The translations under genes and the position numbers were made by a program. From Methylobacterium indicum (GTDB taxonomy: Bacteria > Pseudomonadota > Alphaproteobacteria > Rhizobiales > Beijerinckiaceae): a stretch of DNA of 42,421 bases. Shown piece after piece: positions 16,630 to 25,056 of the stretch. Numbering within the stretch: position 1 is the stretch's first letter; each line of letters opens with the position of its first letter. The notes below the pieces were generated by a model. The model made no database searches, was not told the origin of the DNA, and saw only the letters and a program-made list of their open reading frames with translations. Location: contig NZ_JTHF01000105.1 in assembly GCF_001043895.1 (NCBI RefSeq), positions 1 to 42,421 of the forward strand, written 5' to 3'.

Positions 16630-17769
16630 ATGACGATGCGGCGGGCGATCGGGCTGATGAGCGGCACCTCCCTCGACGGCGTCGACGTCGCGTTGATCGA
16701 GACCGACGGCGAGGCGATCCGGGTCGAGCGCAGCCACAACGGCTACCTGGAGCCGCTGGGCCCCACCGGCTACCGCGCCTATTCCGACGACGACCGGGCG
16801 CTCCTGCGCCAGGCGCTGATCGACGCGGAAGCCGTGACCGAGCGCAGCGAGCGGCCGGGCTGCTTGCGCCAGGCCGAGGAGCTGGTGACGCGGCTGCACG
16901 CCGAGGCGGTCGAGAACTTCCTCTCCGAGAACGGGCTCACCGCGGCGGACATCGACGTGATCGGCTTCCACGGCCAGACCGTGGTGCACCGGCCCGACCA
17001 GAAGATGAGCGTCCAGATCGGCGACGGCCGGGTCCTCAGCCGCCGCCTCGGCATCAAGGTGGTGTCGGACCTGCGCCACGCCGACATCGAGGCGGGCGGG
17101 CAGGGGGCGCCCCTGGTGCCGGTCTTCCACCGGGCCCTGGCCCAGGCCTCGGGCTTCACCGAGAGCCTCGGCATCCTCAATATCGGGGGTGTGGCCAACG
17201 CGACGCTGATCGCCCGGGACGGACAAATCCTCGCTTTCGATACCGGGCCCGGCAACGCGCTCATCGACGACTGGATGCGCGAGCGCACCGGCCACGCGCT
17301 CGACGACAACGGCCGCACCGCCGCCCGCGGCCGGCCCGACGAGCAGCTCCTCGCCTGGCTCCTGGTCCACCCGTTCTTCGCCCGCCGGCCGCCGAAGTCG
17401 CTCGACCGCAACTGGTTCTCGCACAAGCTCGCCGGTCAGCTCACGACCGAGGACGGCGCCGCGACGCTCACCGCCTTCACGGCCCGCGCCGTCGCCCGCG
17501 CCCTCGACCACGCCTCCGACCCGCCGGTCCGCTGGATCGTCGCCGGCGGCGGCGCCCGCAATGGCGAGTTGCTGCGCCAGCTCAACTACCACCTGCGCGC
17601 CGAGATCACGACGGCGGACGCGATCGGCTGGTCCTCCGCCTTCCTGGAGGCCCAGGCCTTCGCCTATCTGGCGGTGCGCTCGGTGGAGGGCCTGCCGATC
17701 ACCTTTCCGTCGACCACGGGGGTCCGCGAGGCGATCAGCGGCGGCGTGCTGGCGCGGCCGGAGGATTAA
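16630..17769 (+). CDS. anmK: anhydro-N-acetylmuramic acid kinase
   Basis: 379 residues. The ATP-binding start GLMSGTSLDGVDVALIETDG, the GFHGQTVVHRP block with the catalytic base region, LNIGGVANATL, FDTGPGNALIDDWM and the closing GGGARNGEL are all present. AnmK phosphorylates and opens anhydro-MurNAc during recycling of peptidoglycan. Length is normal. A second ATG two codons in is possible. In alphaproteobacteria anmK and tyrS are commonly divergent neighbours, as here. Confidence 0.96.
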   Translation: MTMRRAIGLMSGTSLDGVDVALIETDGEAIRVERSHNGYLEPLGPTGYRAYSDDDRALLRQALIDAEAVTERSERPGCLRQAEELVTRLHAEAVENFLSENGLTAADIDVIGFHGQTVVHRPDQKMSVQIGDGRVLSRRLGIKVVSDLRHADIEAGGQGAPLVPVFHRALAQASGFTESLGILNIGGVANATLIARDGQILAFDTGPGNALIDDWMRERTGHALDDNGRTAARGRPDEQLLAWLLVHPFFARRPPKSLDRNWFSHKLAGQLTTEDGAATLTAFTARAVARALDHASDPPVRWIVAGGGARNGELLRQLNYHLRAEITTADAIGWSSAFLEAQAFAYLAVRSVEGLPITFPSTTGVREAISGGVLARPED

Positions 17770-17831
17770 GCGGGCAGTGCGGCACCGCTGGATGTTGCGC
17801 GAGGCCCGGTCCCGCCGGTAAGCCGTCGCGC

Positions 17832-18998
17832 ATGAGCAGCACGTCCTTGATCGGCCTCGTTCCTCCCGCGGCACCGGCCGCCGCGGCGCCCCGGTCCCGC
17901 CGCGCCGTGCGGACCTGGCTCTTCGTCATGGCCGCCCTGGTGGTGGCGATGGTGGCGGTGGGCGGCGCGACGCGGCTGACCGGCTCCGGCCTGTCGATCA
18001 CCGAGTGGAAGCCGGTGACCGGTGCGATCCCGCCGCTTTCAGGCGCAGCCTGGGCCGAGGAATTCGCCAAGTACCAGGCGACGCCGCAATACACGCTGCT
18101 CAACCAGGGCATGACCCTGTCCGAGTTCCAGTTCATCTACGGGTGGGAATGGGGCCACCGGCTGCTCGGCCGGATCATCGGGCTCGTGTTCTTCCTGCCG
18201 CTGCTGGTCTTCTGGCTGCGCGGCCAGCTCGACCGGCGCCTGGCCTTGAGCCTGCTCGGCCTCGGGGTGCTCGGCGGCCTGCAGGGGGCGGTGGGCTGGA
18301 TCATGGTGGCGTCGGGCCTCCAGCCCGGCATGATCGCGGTCGCGCCGATCAAGCTCGCCCTGCACCTGACGCTGGCGAGCGGGATCTATGCCGGCCTCGT
18401 CTGGCTCGCCGCCGGCCTCGACCGCAAGCGCGACGAGGTCGTGCCGGCGCGGCTCTCGCGGACGGCGCTCGCCCTGATGGCCCTGGTGCTGGTGCAGGTC
18501 GCGCTCGGCGGCCTCGTGGCGGGCTCCAAGGCGGGGCTCACCTACAACACCTGGCCGCTGATGGATGGCGGCCTCGTGCCCGGCGGCCTGTTCGCCGGCA
18601 CGCCGTGGATCGAGAACTTCGTCGACAACGTCGCCCTGGTGCAGTTCAACCACCGGCTGATCGCCTACGCGCTTCTGGCCCTGGTGATCGTCCACGCTCT
18701 CGACGCCCGCCGCAGCGCGCCCGGCACCGGCGCGGCGCGGCGCGCCACCGCGCTCGCCGGCCTCGTCGCCGCGCAGGCGACGCTCGGCATCGTCACGCTG
18801 CTTCTCGCGGTGCCGCTCTGGGCCGGCCTCGCCCACCAGGTCGCCGCCATGCTGGTGCTCGGGATGGCGAGCGCCCATGCCCGGCTCAGCCGGGCGACCC
18901 GCGATGACCGGCTCAGCCGGGCGACCCGCGATGACCGGCTCGGCCGGGCGACCCGCGATGACCGGCTCGGCAGGGGCCCCGCGATCCGGGCGGTCTGA
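17832..18998 (+). CDS. ctaA: heme A synthase (CtaA/Cox15) with repeat-extended C-terminus
   Basis: 388 residues with eight membrane helices. It has the histidine ligands in FIYGWEWGHRLLGR, KLALHLTLA, FNHRLIAY and LAHQVAAM, plus GGATRLTGSGLSITEWKPV and GLTYNTWPLMDG, which mark the Cox15 type 2 subgroup of alphaproteobacteria. It oxidises heme O to heme A for cytochrome oxidase. The normal end after helix 8 is followed by 3.9 copies of a 9-residue unit (RLSRATRDD), coded by a 27-base tandem repeat, which makes a highly charged cytoplasmic tail. Confidence 0.95.
   Translation: MSSTSLIGLVPPAAPAAAAPRSRRAVRTWLFVMAALVVAMVAVGGATRLTGSGLSITEWKPVTGAIPPLSGAAWAEEFAKYQATPQYTLLNQGMTLSEFQFIYGWEWGHRLLGRIIGLVFFLPLLVFWLRGQLDRRLALSLLGLGVLGGLQGAVGWIMVASGLQPGMIAVAPIKLALHLTLASGIYAGLVWLAAGLDRKRDEVVPARLSRTALALMALVLVQVALGGLVAGSKAGLTYNTWPLMDGGLVPGGLFAGTPWIENFVDNVALVQFNHRLIAYALLALVIVHALDARRSAPGTGAARRATALAGLVAAQATLGIVTLLLAVPLWAGLAHQVAAMLVLGMASAHARLSRATRDDRLSRATRDDRLGRATRDDRLGRGPAIRAV
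18881..18988 (+). repeat. 27-bp tandem repeat at the 3' end of ctaA
   Basis: Copies at 18881-18907 and 18908-18934 are identical. The copy at 18935-18961 differs by one base, and 18962-18988 is a degenerate copy. Each unit begins ccggctc and ends cgcgatga. The period is a multiple of three and there are no spacers, so it is a coding minisatellite rather than a CRISPR. Confidence 0.95.
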
Positions 18999-19012
18999 CG
19001 CGGGGCGGGAAC

Positions 19013-19027
19013 GTTCGTCCCACGTTC
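19013..19027. promoter_or_regulatory. LexA-like box upstream of the hemolysin III gene
   Basis: GTTCGTCCCACGTTC fits the alphaproteobacterial LexA form GTTC-N7-GTTC exactly, 65 bases before the start at 19092. Its spacer is GC-rich, unlike known LexA sites, and one such match by chance is plausible in a window of this size. Confidence 0.3.
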
Positions 19028-19091
19028 ATGCTTGCGCTTTAACCTCGATCGACCGGGAGGCCGTCTCCCGACCCCGAGGAGCGGAGGCCCG

Positions 19092-19817
19092 ATGTCCGTG
19101 CAGGAGCACTCCCTGGAATTGTCCTCAATCCCCGCCCCGCGCTTCGCGCCGGACGGACGGCCCCTGAGCCTCGCCTGGACCTACACGCCGCGCGAGCTGC
19201 TCGCCGACGGCATCGTGCACGTGGTCGGGGTGAGCCTCGGCGTCATCGGCGCCGTGGCGCTCACGATCAGCGCCGTCGTCTCGAGGCTCGGCCCCGCCGA
19301 GACGGTGGCGGTGGGCGTCTACGCCGCCGGTCTCGTGGCGATGCTGGGAACCTCGGCGGCCTACAACATGTGGCCGATCGGCCGGATGAAATGGCGCCTG
19401 CGCCGGTGCGACCACGCCACCATCTTCCTGATGATCGCCGGCACCTACACGCCCCTCGTGATGCTGGTCGGGACGGATGGCCTCGCCTTCGGGCTGCTCG
19501 CCGGGATCTGGCTCGTGGCGGTGGCGGGCGCCGCCGTGAAGCTGACCCTGCCCGGGCGCTTCGACCGCCTGGCGATCGCCCTCTACCTCGCGCTCGGCTG
19601 GAGCGGGATGATGGTCTACGATTCGGTCATCGCCGCCCTGTCGCCGCCGGCCCTGTGGCTCCTCGCCGCCGGCGGCCTGCTCTACTCGCTGGGCGTCGTC
19701 TTCCACGTCTGGCGCCGGCTCCCGTTCCAGAACGCGATCTGGCACGGCTTCGTGCTGGCCGCCGCCGCCTGCCATTACGGCGCGGTGTTTCGCAGCATGC
19801 TCGACGTCGGGGCGTGA
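19092..19817 (+). CDS. hemolysin III family membrane protein (PAQR/YqfA type)
   Basis: 241 residues, seven membrane helices. Family marks: LADGIVHVVGVSLG (helix 1 His), AAYNMWP, CDHATIFLMIAGTYTPLVML (catalytic-type HxxxF and Ser/Thr-Tyr-Thr-Pro), and FHVWRRLPFQNAIWHGFVLAAAACHYGAV with the zinc-binding His pair near the end. Despite the name, the family is related to PAQR receptors/hydrolases; its role in bacteria is unclear. GCGGAGG precedes the ATG; the open frame upstream is not used. A LexA-like box lies in its promoter. Confidence 0.9.
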   Translation: MSVQEHSLELSSIPAPRFAPDGRPLSLAWTYTPRELLADGIVHVVGVSLGVIGAVALTISAVVSRLGPAETVAVGVYAAGLVAMLGTSAAYNMWPIGRMKWRLRRCDHATIFLMIAGTYTPLVMLVGTDGLAFGLLAGIWLVAVAGAAVKLTLPGRFDRLAIALYLALGWSGMMVYDSVIAALSPPALWLLAAGGLLYSLGVVFHVWRRLPFQNAIWHGFVLAAAACHYGAVFRSMLDVGA

Positions 19818-20056
19818 GACGGGAGAGGTCGGCCAGAGCGTCGATCGGCCGGGTGTTGCGACCGACGGCCCGAGCGGTTTTGCGGGTCACTCCGGGGCCA
19901 CGCCGGCGGAGTCAGGAATCCAGAGCCGCGGAGGCTCGAGGAGATACCGGCGGACATTCGACCCGATCATCGACCAGGCGAATGCCCGAGATCGCGGGCT
20001 CTGCGTCGCGGCCCCGGAACGAGGGGGGAGCGCGACGATCCCTGTCGAGCCGGTTC

Positions 20057-20305
20057 TCAGAACGGCGTGTAGTCCCCGCCATCCGTGATCGTATCGAGCG
20101 CCCGCTCGATCGAGGTCACGGCGTCGAGCACCATCTGCACCGTGCGCTCGGCCTCCGTGCGCGGCCGGCCGAGGGCGGCGGCGCGGGCGCCGATGTCGTG
20201 CAGCTGCTCGGCGATCGTCACCAGGTCGGAGACGACCATCGCGGTGGCGCGGGCGGCGGCATCGGGCGCCGGGCGCGGGCGCAGCAGGGGAACGACGTTG
20301 CTCAT
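20057..20305 (-). CDS. small helical hypothetical protein
   Basis: 82 residues starting MSNVVPLLRPRPAPDAAARATAM and continuing as amphipathic helix (LVTIAEQLHDIGARAAALG, ERTVQMVLDAVTSIERALDTI). No signal or membrane segment. GAGAG lies farther than usual from the ATG. No family recognised. A 239-base gap (19818-20056) with no recognisable gene separates it from the convergent hemolysin III gene. Confidence 0.55.
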   Translation of the reverse strand: MSNVVPLLRPRPAPDAAARATAMVVSDLVTIAEQLHDIGARAAALGRPRTEAERTVQMVLDAVTSIERALDTITDGGDYTPF

Positions 20306-20491
20306 CGGCCCGGACTCTCGCGCAAAGCCCGGGACTCCGCCAGCCGGAGAATCGCGGCCCTCCACACATTCCGCGGAGCGCGGCCCGGGAGGCACAGGGG
20401 CGGAGGTTTCCCGCCGCGCGCGGGGCCGGCGCCTTGACGGGGGGGCGGCAGCCGGGCACCCCGGCTCGACTGTCAGAGCCCAGGATCCCCC

Positions 20492-20707
20492 ATGCGTCTC
20501 CTCCGTGTCGCCGCGGCGCTCACCCTCGCGGGCCTCGCCGCCGCCTGCACCAGCTCCGGCGACCCGCGCGGCAGCGGTCTCGCCGAGTCCTTCGACACCA
20601 AGAACTACGTGCGCTCGAACGACACCAACGGGACGCAGCGCCGCCCCGACGTGAACCGCGCCTTCACCCAGCCGTCGATCCCGAGCATCTCGAACCGCGG
20701 CTTCTGA
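20492..20707 (+). CDS. small lipoprotein
   Basis: 71 residues. Signal peptide with lipobox LAAAC at about 15-19, so the mature protein begins Cys-Thr-Ser-Ser and is lipid-anchored. The mature part is short, Asn/Ser/Arg-rich (NYVRSNDTNGTQRRPDVNR) and probably unstructured. AGGA lies 7 bases before the ATG. No family recognised. Confidence 0.75.
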   Translation: MRLLRVAAALTLAGLAAACTSSGDPRGSGLAESFDTKNYVRSNDTNGTQRRPDVNRAFTQPSIPSISNRGF

Positions 20708-20718
20708 CGCCCGGACGT

Positions 20719-20740
20719 CCCGGCGGCGAGAGCCGCCGGG
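20719..20740. terminator. bidirectional terminator hairpin
   Basis: Perfect stem cccggcggc/gccgccggg (20719-20727, 20732-20740) with a GAGA loop, between the convergent lipoprotein and DUF192 genes. Serves either strand. Confidence 0.7.
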
Positions 20741-20744
20741 GCTC

Positions 20745-21230
20745 TCAGCGCCCGCGAAACAGCGGGTGCTCGACCTTGTCGCCCGGATGGATGCCGAGGC
20801 GCGCGGCGGTGCCGGCATTGAGCTCGAGCACGCCGAGGACCGGCTCGCCCGAGGTGATGGTGCGGGTCGAGAGCGGCTCGGTATCCGCCGCGATGCGCGC
20901 CACCGTGCCGTCCGGGCGGATGAACAGCATGTCGAGCGGCAGGTAGGTGTTCTTCATCCACATCGCGACCGGCTCGTTGCGTTCGAAGTCGAACAGCATG
21001 CCGCGGTCCGGCGCCATGGTGCGGCGGAACATCAGCCCCTGGGCCCGGCCCGCATCGTCGCGCATCACCTCGACCTGGAAGGTGTGGCGGCCGGAGCGGG
21101 AGGCGATCGTCAGCGGCTCGAAGGCGCCGTCGGCGAGCGCCGCCGAGGGCGCGAGCGCCATGAGGAGAAGGAACGCGGCGAGGAGCCGGCGCGGCGAGGC
21201 GGCGAGAGGCCGTGCGAAGCGGAGCGACAT
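20745..21230 (-). CDS. DUF192 family secreted protein
   Basis: 161 residues. Signal peptide (about 1-34, ending PSAALA-DG), then the complete DUF192 fold: FQVEVMRDDAGRAQGLMFRRTMAPDRGMLFDF, VAMWMKNTYLPLDMLFI and VLELNAGTAARLGIHPGDKV. Function of the family is unknown. In alphaproteobacteria it is usually downstream of the double cold-shock gene, as here (94-base gap). Confidence 0.9.
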   Translation of the reverse strand: MSLRFARPLAASPRRLLAAFLLLMALAPSAALADGAFEPLTIASRSGRHTFQVEVMRDDAGRAQGLMFRRTMAPDRGMLFDFERNEPVAMWMKNTYLPLDMLFIRPDGTVARIAADTEPLSTRTITSGEPVLGVLELNAGTAARLGIHPGDKVEHPLFRGR

Positions 21231-21324
21231 GAGGCTGAGCTAGAGCATCGTCCGGCGAAGGGGATGGGCGCCCGCCGCCGGACATGCACGGGAAACCAAA
21301 AATCCGGTGGCGGGACGCCTGGCC

Positions 21325-21954
21325 TCAGTGCGACGAGGGCGGGCCGGCCTCGGTCAGCAGGCGCACCTCGGCGGCCATCAGCCCCTTCGAGCCGTCGCCG
21401 TAGCGGACCTGGACGTACTCGCCGGGCTTGAGCTCGGCGATGCCGTAGCGCCGCAGGGTCTCCATGTGGACGAAGATGTCCGCCGTGCCGTCGCCGCGGC
21501 TGAGGAAGCCGAAGCCGCGCAGGCGGTTGAACCACTTCACCACCGCGGTCTCGAGCCCGCTCGTCGGCACCACGGTGACGTGGGTGCGCGGCATCGGCAA
21601 TTCGGCCGGGTGGGTCGCGGTGGTCTGGTCGAGGGAGACGACCCGGAAGGCCTGCCAGCCGCGGGGGCGCTGCACCGCCTCGACCACGATCCGGGCGCCC
21701 TCGCTGGCGCTCTGGTGGCCGTCGCGCCGCAGGCAGGTGACGTGGAGCAGCACGTCCGGCGAGCCGTCGTCCGGGACGATGAAGCCGAAGCCCTTGGCGA
21801 CGTCGAACCACTTGATGCGGCCGCTGACCTCGACCAGTTCGACCGGGCGCTCCAGCGTCGCCGCGTCGAGCCCGGACCGGGTGTCGCGCGCGTCGTCCCC
21901 GAACGCGCCCTCCCGCCGCTCCCCGGCGAGACCTGAACCGAACTCGTCCGACAT
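21325..21954 (-). CDS. cold-shock protein with two CSD domains
   Basis: 209 residues from MSDEFGSGLAG. An N-terminal acidic, Arg-rich lead precedes CSD 1 (about 46-105: GRIKWFDVAKGFGFIVPDDGSPDVLLHV). After a linker comes CSD 2 (about 137-205: AVVKWFNRLRGFGFLSRGDGTADIFVHMETLR). Both keep the RNP1-like GFGF and RNP2-like hydrophobic patches; RNP2 of CSD 1 is VLLHV rather than VFVHV. Single-stranded nucleic-acid binding is expected. Two-domain cold-shock proteins are typical of alphaproteobacteria. Confidence 0.92.
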   Translation of the reverse strand: MSDEFGSGLAGERREGAFGDDARDTRSGLDAATLERPVELVEVSGRIKWFDVAKGFGFIVPDDGSPDVLLHVTCLRRDGHQSASEGARIVVEAVQRPRGWQAFRVVSLDQTTATHPAELPMPRTHVTVVPTSGLETAVVKWFNRLRGFGFLSRGDGTADIFVHMETLRRYGIAELKPGEYVQVRYGDGSKGLMAAEVRLLTEAGPPSSH

Positions 21955-22285
21955 CGTAAGCAACCCACTCGAATCGCGTCGCGCGCTTCACCGGCAGATT
22001 AACAAAGTCATGACTCGGGGGAAGCCCAAATCCGCCGAGTTGAGACACTGGACCGGCCCCGTTCCCCGCCGATGTCGCCTCGTTGCCGCGCATCCTGCAA
22101 TCGCGGGAGGCATGATGTGGGGTCGCTACCCGGTAGTTGTGGCGATTCCCAGCTCTCACAGGGCAGGACTGCGCGTTTTCGCCGCAGGAAGGGGCCTGGA
22201 TGGCGAGCCTCGGCCGAGGCTCGGCTATGACGGCGCCCGTGCGTCGTCCGGGAGAACCGCGATTCAGACCTCATCGTCTCCAGCC
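21955..22285. other. 331-bp gap between divergent genes
   Basis: The cold-shock promoter and 5' leader must lie at its left end (an AT-richer stretch near 22000-22020). The right half is open in the frame of the next gene and has an ATG pair at 22112/22115 preceded by GGGAGG, so part may be coding. I see no tRNA, repeat or clear operator. Confidence 0.5.
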
Positions 22286-23245
22286 TTGCCCATCCGGCGC
22301 TTCGCGGCCATCGATCTCGCCCGCGGGGTCGCGCTCCTGGCGATGGCGCTCTACCACCTGACCTGGGATCTCGGCTTCCTGCGGCTGACGCCCGAGAATT
22401 TCGCCCTGACGCCCGTCGGCCGGGCGGCGGCCCACGGCATCGCCGGAAGCTTCCTGGTCCTCGTCGGAATCAGCCTGGTGCTCGCCCGGCCGGGGCGCTC
22501 CGGGGCGTGGCGCCCCTATCTGATGCGGCTCGCGCGCATCGCGGCGGCGGCGGGCGCGATCTCGCTCGCGACCGTCTTCCTGTTTCCGGATTCGTGGATC
22601 TTCTTCGGCATCCTGCACTGCATCGCCGTCGCGAGCGTGCTGGCGCTGCCGGCTCTCGTCGCGCCGCTGCCGCTCGTCGGGCTCGCCGCCGCCCTGGTCT
22701 TCGCCGGACCGACGCTCGCGGCATGGATGGGGGCGCCGGCCGTCCTCGACGCGCCCGGGCTCCTGTTCCTCGGGCTCGGCGCGACGGTGCCGACCACCAA
22801 CGACTACGTGCCCCTCTGTCCCTGGTTCGGCTTCGTGCTGGCGGGGGTCGGGCTCGGCCGGCTCGGGCTGCCGCGGCTCGCGACCTCGCGGCTCGGGACC
22901 TGGGCGCCGCGGGAGCGGATCGCACGGTTCGGCGCGGCGGCCGGGCGGCACAGCCTCGCCGTCTACCTGATCCACCAGCCGGTGCTGCTCGGGCTGCTCT
23001 ACGGTGTCGCGACGCTCACCGGGCCGCATCCGCGGGCGGGGGAAGCGCAGTTCCTGCGCGAGTACCGGGCGAATTGCGCCGAGGCCGGCGGGGGCGAGGC
23101 GGCCTGTCGGGTGGCGGCGCGCTGCGTCGTCGGGCGCCTGCGCGCGGAGGGTCTGTGGCGGGCCGGCGGCGGCTTTTCGGCGGAGGAGCAGGGCCGGGCG
23201 ATCGTCGCGTCCCGGGCCTGCTTCCACGCGGCGGGCGGCGGGTAG
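22286..23245 (+). CDS. DUF1624 (HGSNAT-like) membrane protein
   Basis: About 319 residues from a TTG at 22286 (LPIRRFAAIDLARGVALLAMALYHLTWDLGF). A longer form from ATG 22112/22115 is open, but its extra ~57 residues are not protein-like. The start motif with DLARG and the active-site-like His of LYHLTWDL is that of heparan-alpha-glucosaminide N-acetyltransferase-like proteins. Several membrane helices follow, with SLAVYLIHQPVLLGLLY close to the C-terminus. The family moves acyl groups across the membrane; the substrate is unknown. Its stop overlaps a terminator stem. Confidence 0.82.
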   Translation: MPIRRFAAIDLARGVALLAMALYHLTWDLGFLRLTPENFALTPVGRAAAHGIAGSFLVLVGISLVLARPGRSGAWRPYLMRLARIAAAAGAISLATVFLFPDSWIFFGILHCIAVASVLALPALVAPLPLVGLAAALVFAGPTLAAWMGAPAVLDAPGLLFLGLGATVPTTNDYVPLCPWFGFVLAGVGLGRLGLPRLATSRLGTWAPRERIARFGAAAGRHSLAVYLIHQPVLLGLLYGVATLTGPHPRAGEAQFLREYRANCAEAGGGEAACRVAARCVVGRLRAEGLWRAGGGFSAEEQGRAIVASRACFHAAGGG

Positions 23246-23253
23246 CCGCCCGC
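23231..23253. terminator. hairpin overlapping the DUF1624 stop codon
   Basis: Perfect stem gcgggcggc/gccgcccgc (23231-23239, 23245-23253) between convergent genes; can serve both. Confidence 0.6.
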
Positions 23254-23263
23254 CCTCCGGCGA

Positions 23264-23833
23264 TCAGTCCTTGGCGCGCTCGACGTAGGAGCCGTCGGCC
23301 GTCATCACGACGATGCGGGTGCCGGTGCCGATATGCGGCGGCACCAGGGTGCGCACGCCGTTCGAGAGCGTGGCCGGCTTGTAGGACGAGGAGGCGGTCT
23401 GGCCCTTGGTGACCGGCTCGGTGTCCGTGACCTCGAGGGTGACGCGCTGCGGCAGCTCGAGCGCCAGCGGCACGCCGTTATGGGTCGAGAGCATCACCGC
23501 CATGCCCTCCTGGAGGTAGGGAGCCATGTCGCCGATCACGTCCTCGGGCACGGCGAGCTGCTCGTAGGATTCCGGGTTCATGAAGTGGAACCCTTCGCCG
23601 TCGCTGTACAGGAAGGTGTGCTCCCGGTCCTCGACATAGGCGCGCTCGACCTGCTCGGTGGTGCGGTAGCGCTCCGAGACCTTCACGCCGTCGGTGATGC
23701 GGCGCATGTCGAGCTGGGTCACCGGCGTGCCCTTGCCGGGATGGATGTTCTCGGCGGAGAGGATCACGTAGAGCCGGCCGTCCTTGTCGACGACGTTGCC
23801 TTTGCGGAGAGAACTGGCGATGACCTTCGGCAC
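23264..23833 (-). CDS. efp: elongation factor P
   Basis: 189 residues from GTG ([15 protein letters not shown]), the usual EF-P length, with CAGGA upstream. The modified lysine is K34 in the loop [10 protein letters not shown], the position of E. coli K34, with Pro before Gly-Lys as in the beta-lysylated type. Three beta-barrel domains are complete, and [19 protein letters not shown] ends domain III. It relieves ribosomes stalled on proline runs. Its modifying enzymes EpmA and EpmB are encoded divergently next to it, so the whole pathway is in one place. Confidence 0.96.
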   Translation of the reverse strand: MPKVIASSLRKGNVVDKDGRLYVILSAENIHPGKGTPVTQLDMRRITDGVKVSERYRTTEQVERAYVEDREHTFLYSDGEGFHFMNPESYEQLAVPEDVIGDMAPYLQEGMAVMLSTHNGVPLALELPQRVTLEVTDTEPVTKGQTASSSYKPATLSNGVRTLVPPHIGTGTRIVVMTADGSYVERAKD

Positions 23834-23988
23834 GGGGCGAATCCTGGACTGGAAGCGTTGACAGAAAGCGGCGGCGTCCGCCAAGCCGCGCACGTTCGAG
23901 CGCCGCGCCGGCAGAGGATGCCTTCGGCCCGCCCTATCGCATCTCAGGCGCGACCGCCAGTCGCCCGCCATTCGATGATATCCGCACC

Positions 23989-25056
23989 ATGACCTCCGCC
24001 TCGCCCTGGTGGGCCCCCCACGTCCACGCCGACCGCCGGCCGCGGCTCATGGCCCGCAACCGCATCGCCGCGTCCCTGCGGGCTTGGTTCTCCACCCGCG
24101 ACTTCGTCGAGGTCGAGGCGGCGATCCTCCAGGTCTCGCCCGGCAACGAGGCGCATCTGTCTGCCTTCGCCACGCAGGGCATCGCGCCGGATGGGACGGC
24201 GCATCCGCTCTACCTGCACACCTCGCCGGAATTCGCCTGCAAGAAGCTCCTGGCGGCGGGCGAGCCCCGGCTGTTCAGCCTCGGGCCGGTCTACCGCAAC
24301 CGCGAGCGCGGGGCGTTGCACCACCCGGAATTCACCATGCTCGAATGGTACCGGGCGGGGGAGACCTACGACAGCCTGATGCGCGACTGCGGCGCCGTCC
24401 TGGGTCTGGCCGCCGAGACGGCGGGCGCCAAGGTCTTCGCGTGGCGCGGGACCGAGGCGGATCCCTTCGCCGAGCCCGAGCGTGTGAGCGTGGCGGAAGC
24501 GTTCCATCGCCACGCCGACATCGACCTCCTGGCGACGGTGGCGCCGGACGGGGCAACCGACCGGGCGGGCCTCGCCGCGGCGCTCCACCGGGCCGGCATC
24601 CGCACCGCCCCCGACGACACCTGGGCCGACCTGTTCAGCCGGGTGATGGTCGAGCGGGTCGAGCCGGCTCTGGGCCGCGGCCGGGCGACGATCCTATGCG
24701 AATACCCGATCCCCGAGGCGGCGCTCGCCCGGCCGAGCCCCGCCGATCCGCGGGTGGCGGAGCGCTTCGAGCTCTATGCTTGCGGCGTCGAGCTCGCCAA
24801 TGCCTTCGGCGAGCTGACCGATGCCGATGAGCAGCGCCGCCGCTTCACCGCCGAGATGGACGAGAAGGCGCGCGTCTACGGCGAGCGCTACCCCCTCGAC
24901 GAGGATTTCCTGGCTGCCCTGGCGCAGATGCCGGAGGCGAGCGGCATCGCGCTCGGCTTCGATCGGCTCGTCATGCTGGCGACCGGCGCCCGCCGGATCG
25001 AGGACGTGATCTGGACGCCCGTCGCCGAGTATCCCCGTTCCGAGGATCCCCGGTGA
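23989..25056 (+). CDS. epmA: EF-P lysyltransferase EpmA (PoxA/GenX)
   Basis: 355 residues. This is a LysRS class II catalytic core without the N-terminal anticodon-binding domain. It starts at [16 protein letters not shown] and has motif 2 ([27 protein letters not shown]) and motif 3 ([23 protein letters not shown]). These are the marks of EpmA, which attaches (R)-beta-lysine to EF-P. The 24-residue extension over E. coli EpmA is mainly in the middle insert. Overlaps epmB by 4 bases (GTGA). Confidence 0.94.
   Translation: MTSASPWWAPHVHADRRPRLMARNRIAASLRAWFSTRDFVEVEAAILQVSPGNEAHLSAFATQGIAPDGTAHPLYLHTSPEFACKKLLAAGEPRLFSLGPVYRNRERGALHHPEFTMLEWYRAGETYDSLMRDCGAVLGLAAETAGAKVFAWRGTEADPFAEPERVSVAEAFHRHADIDLLATVAPDGATDRAGLAAALHRAGIRTAPDDTWADLFSRVMVERVEPALGRGRATILCEYPIPEAALARPSPADPRVAERFELYACGVELANAFGELTDADEQRRRFTAEMDEKARVYGERYPLDEDFLAALAQMPEASGIALGFDRLVMLATGARRIEDVIWTPVAEYPRSEDPR

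Noticed and set aside
16558..17874. Long − strand frame opposite anmK
   Set aside because: Its translation is Arg/Gly/Asp-rich noise without motifs, while the + strand gives full-length AnmK.
18881..18988. Regular 27-bp repeats as a CRISPR array
   Set aside because: Copies are adjacent without spacers, in frame within ctaA, and no cas gene is near.
22112..22285. Longer N-terminus of the DUF1624 protein from ATG 22112
   Set aside because: The extra residues have no helix or motif and the family normally starts a few residues before the DLARG block; kept as an alternative only.
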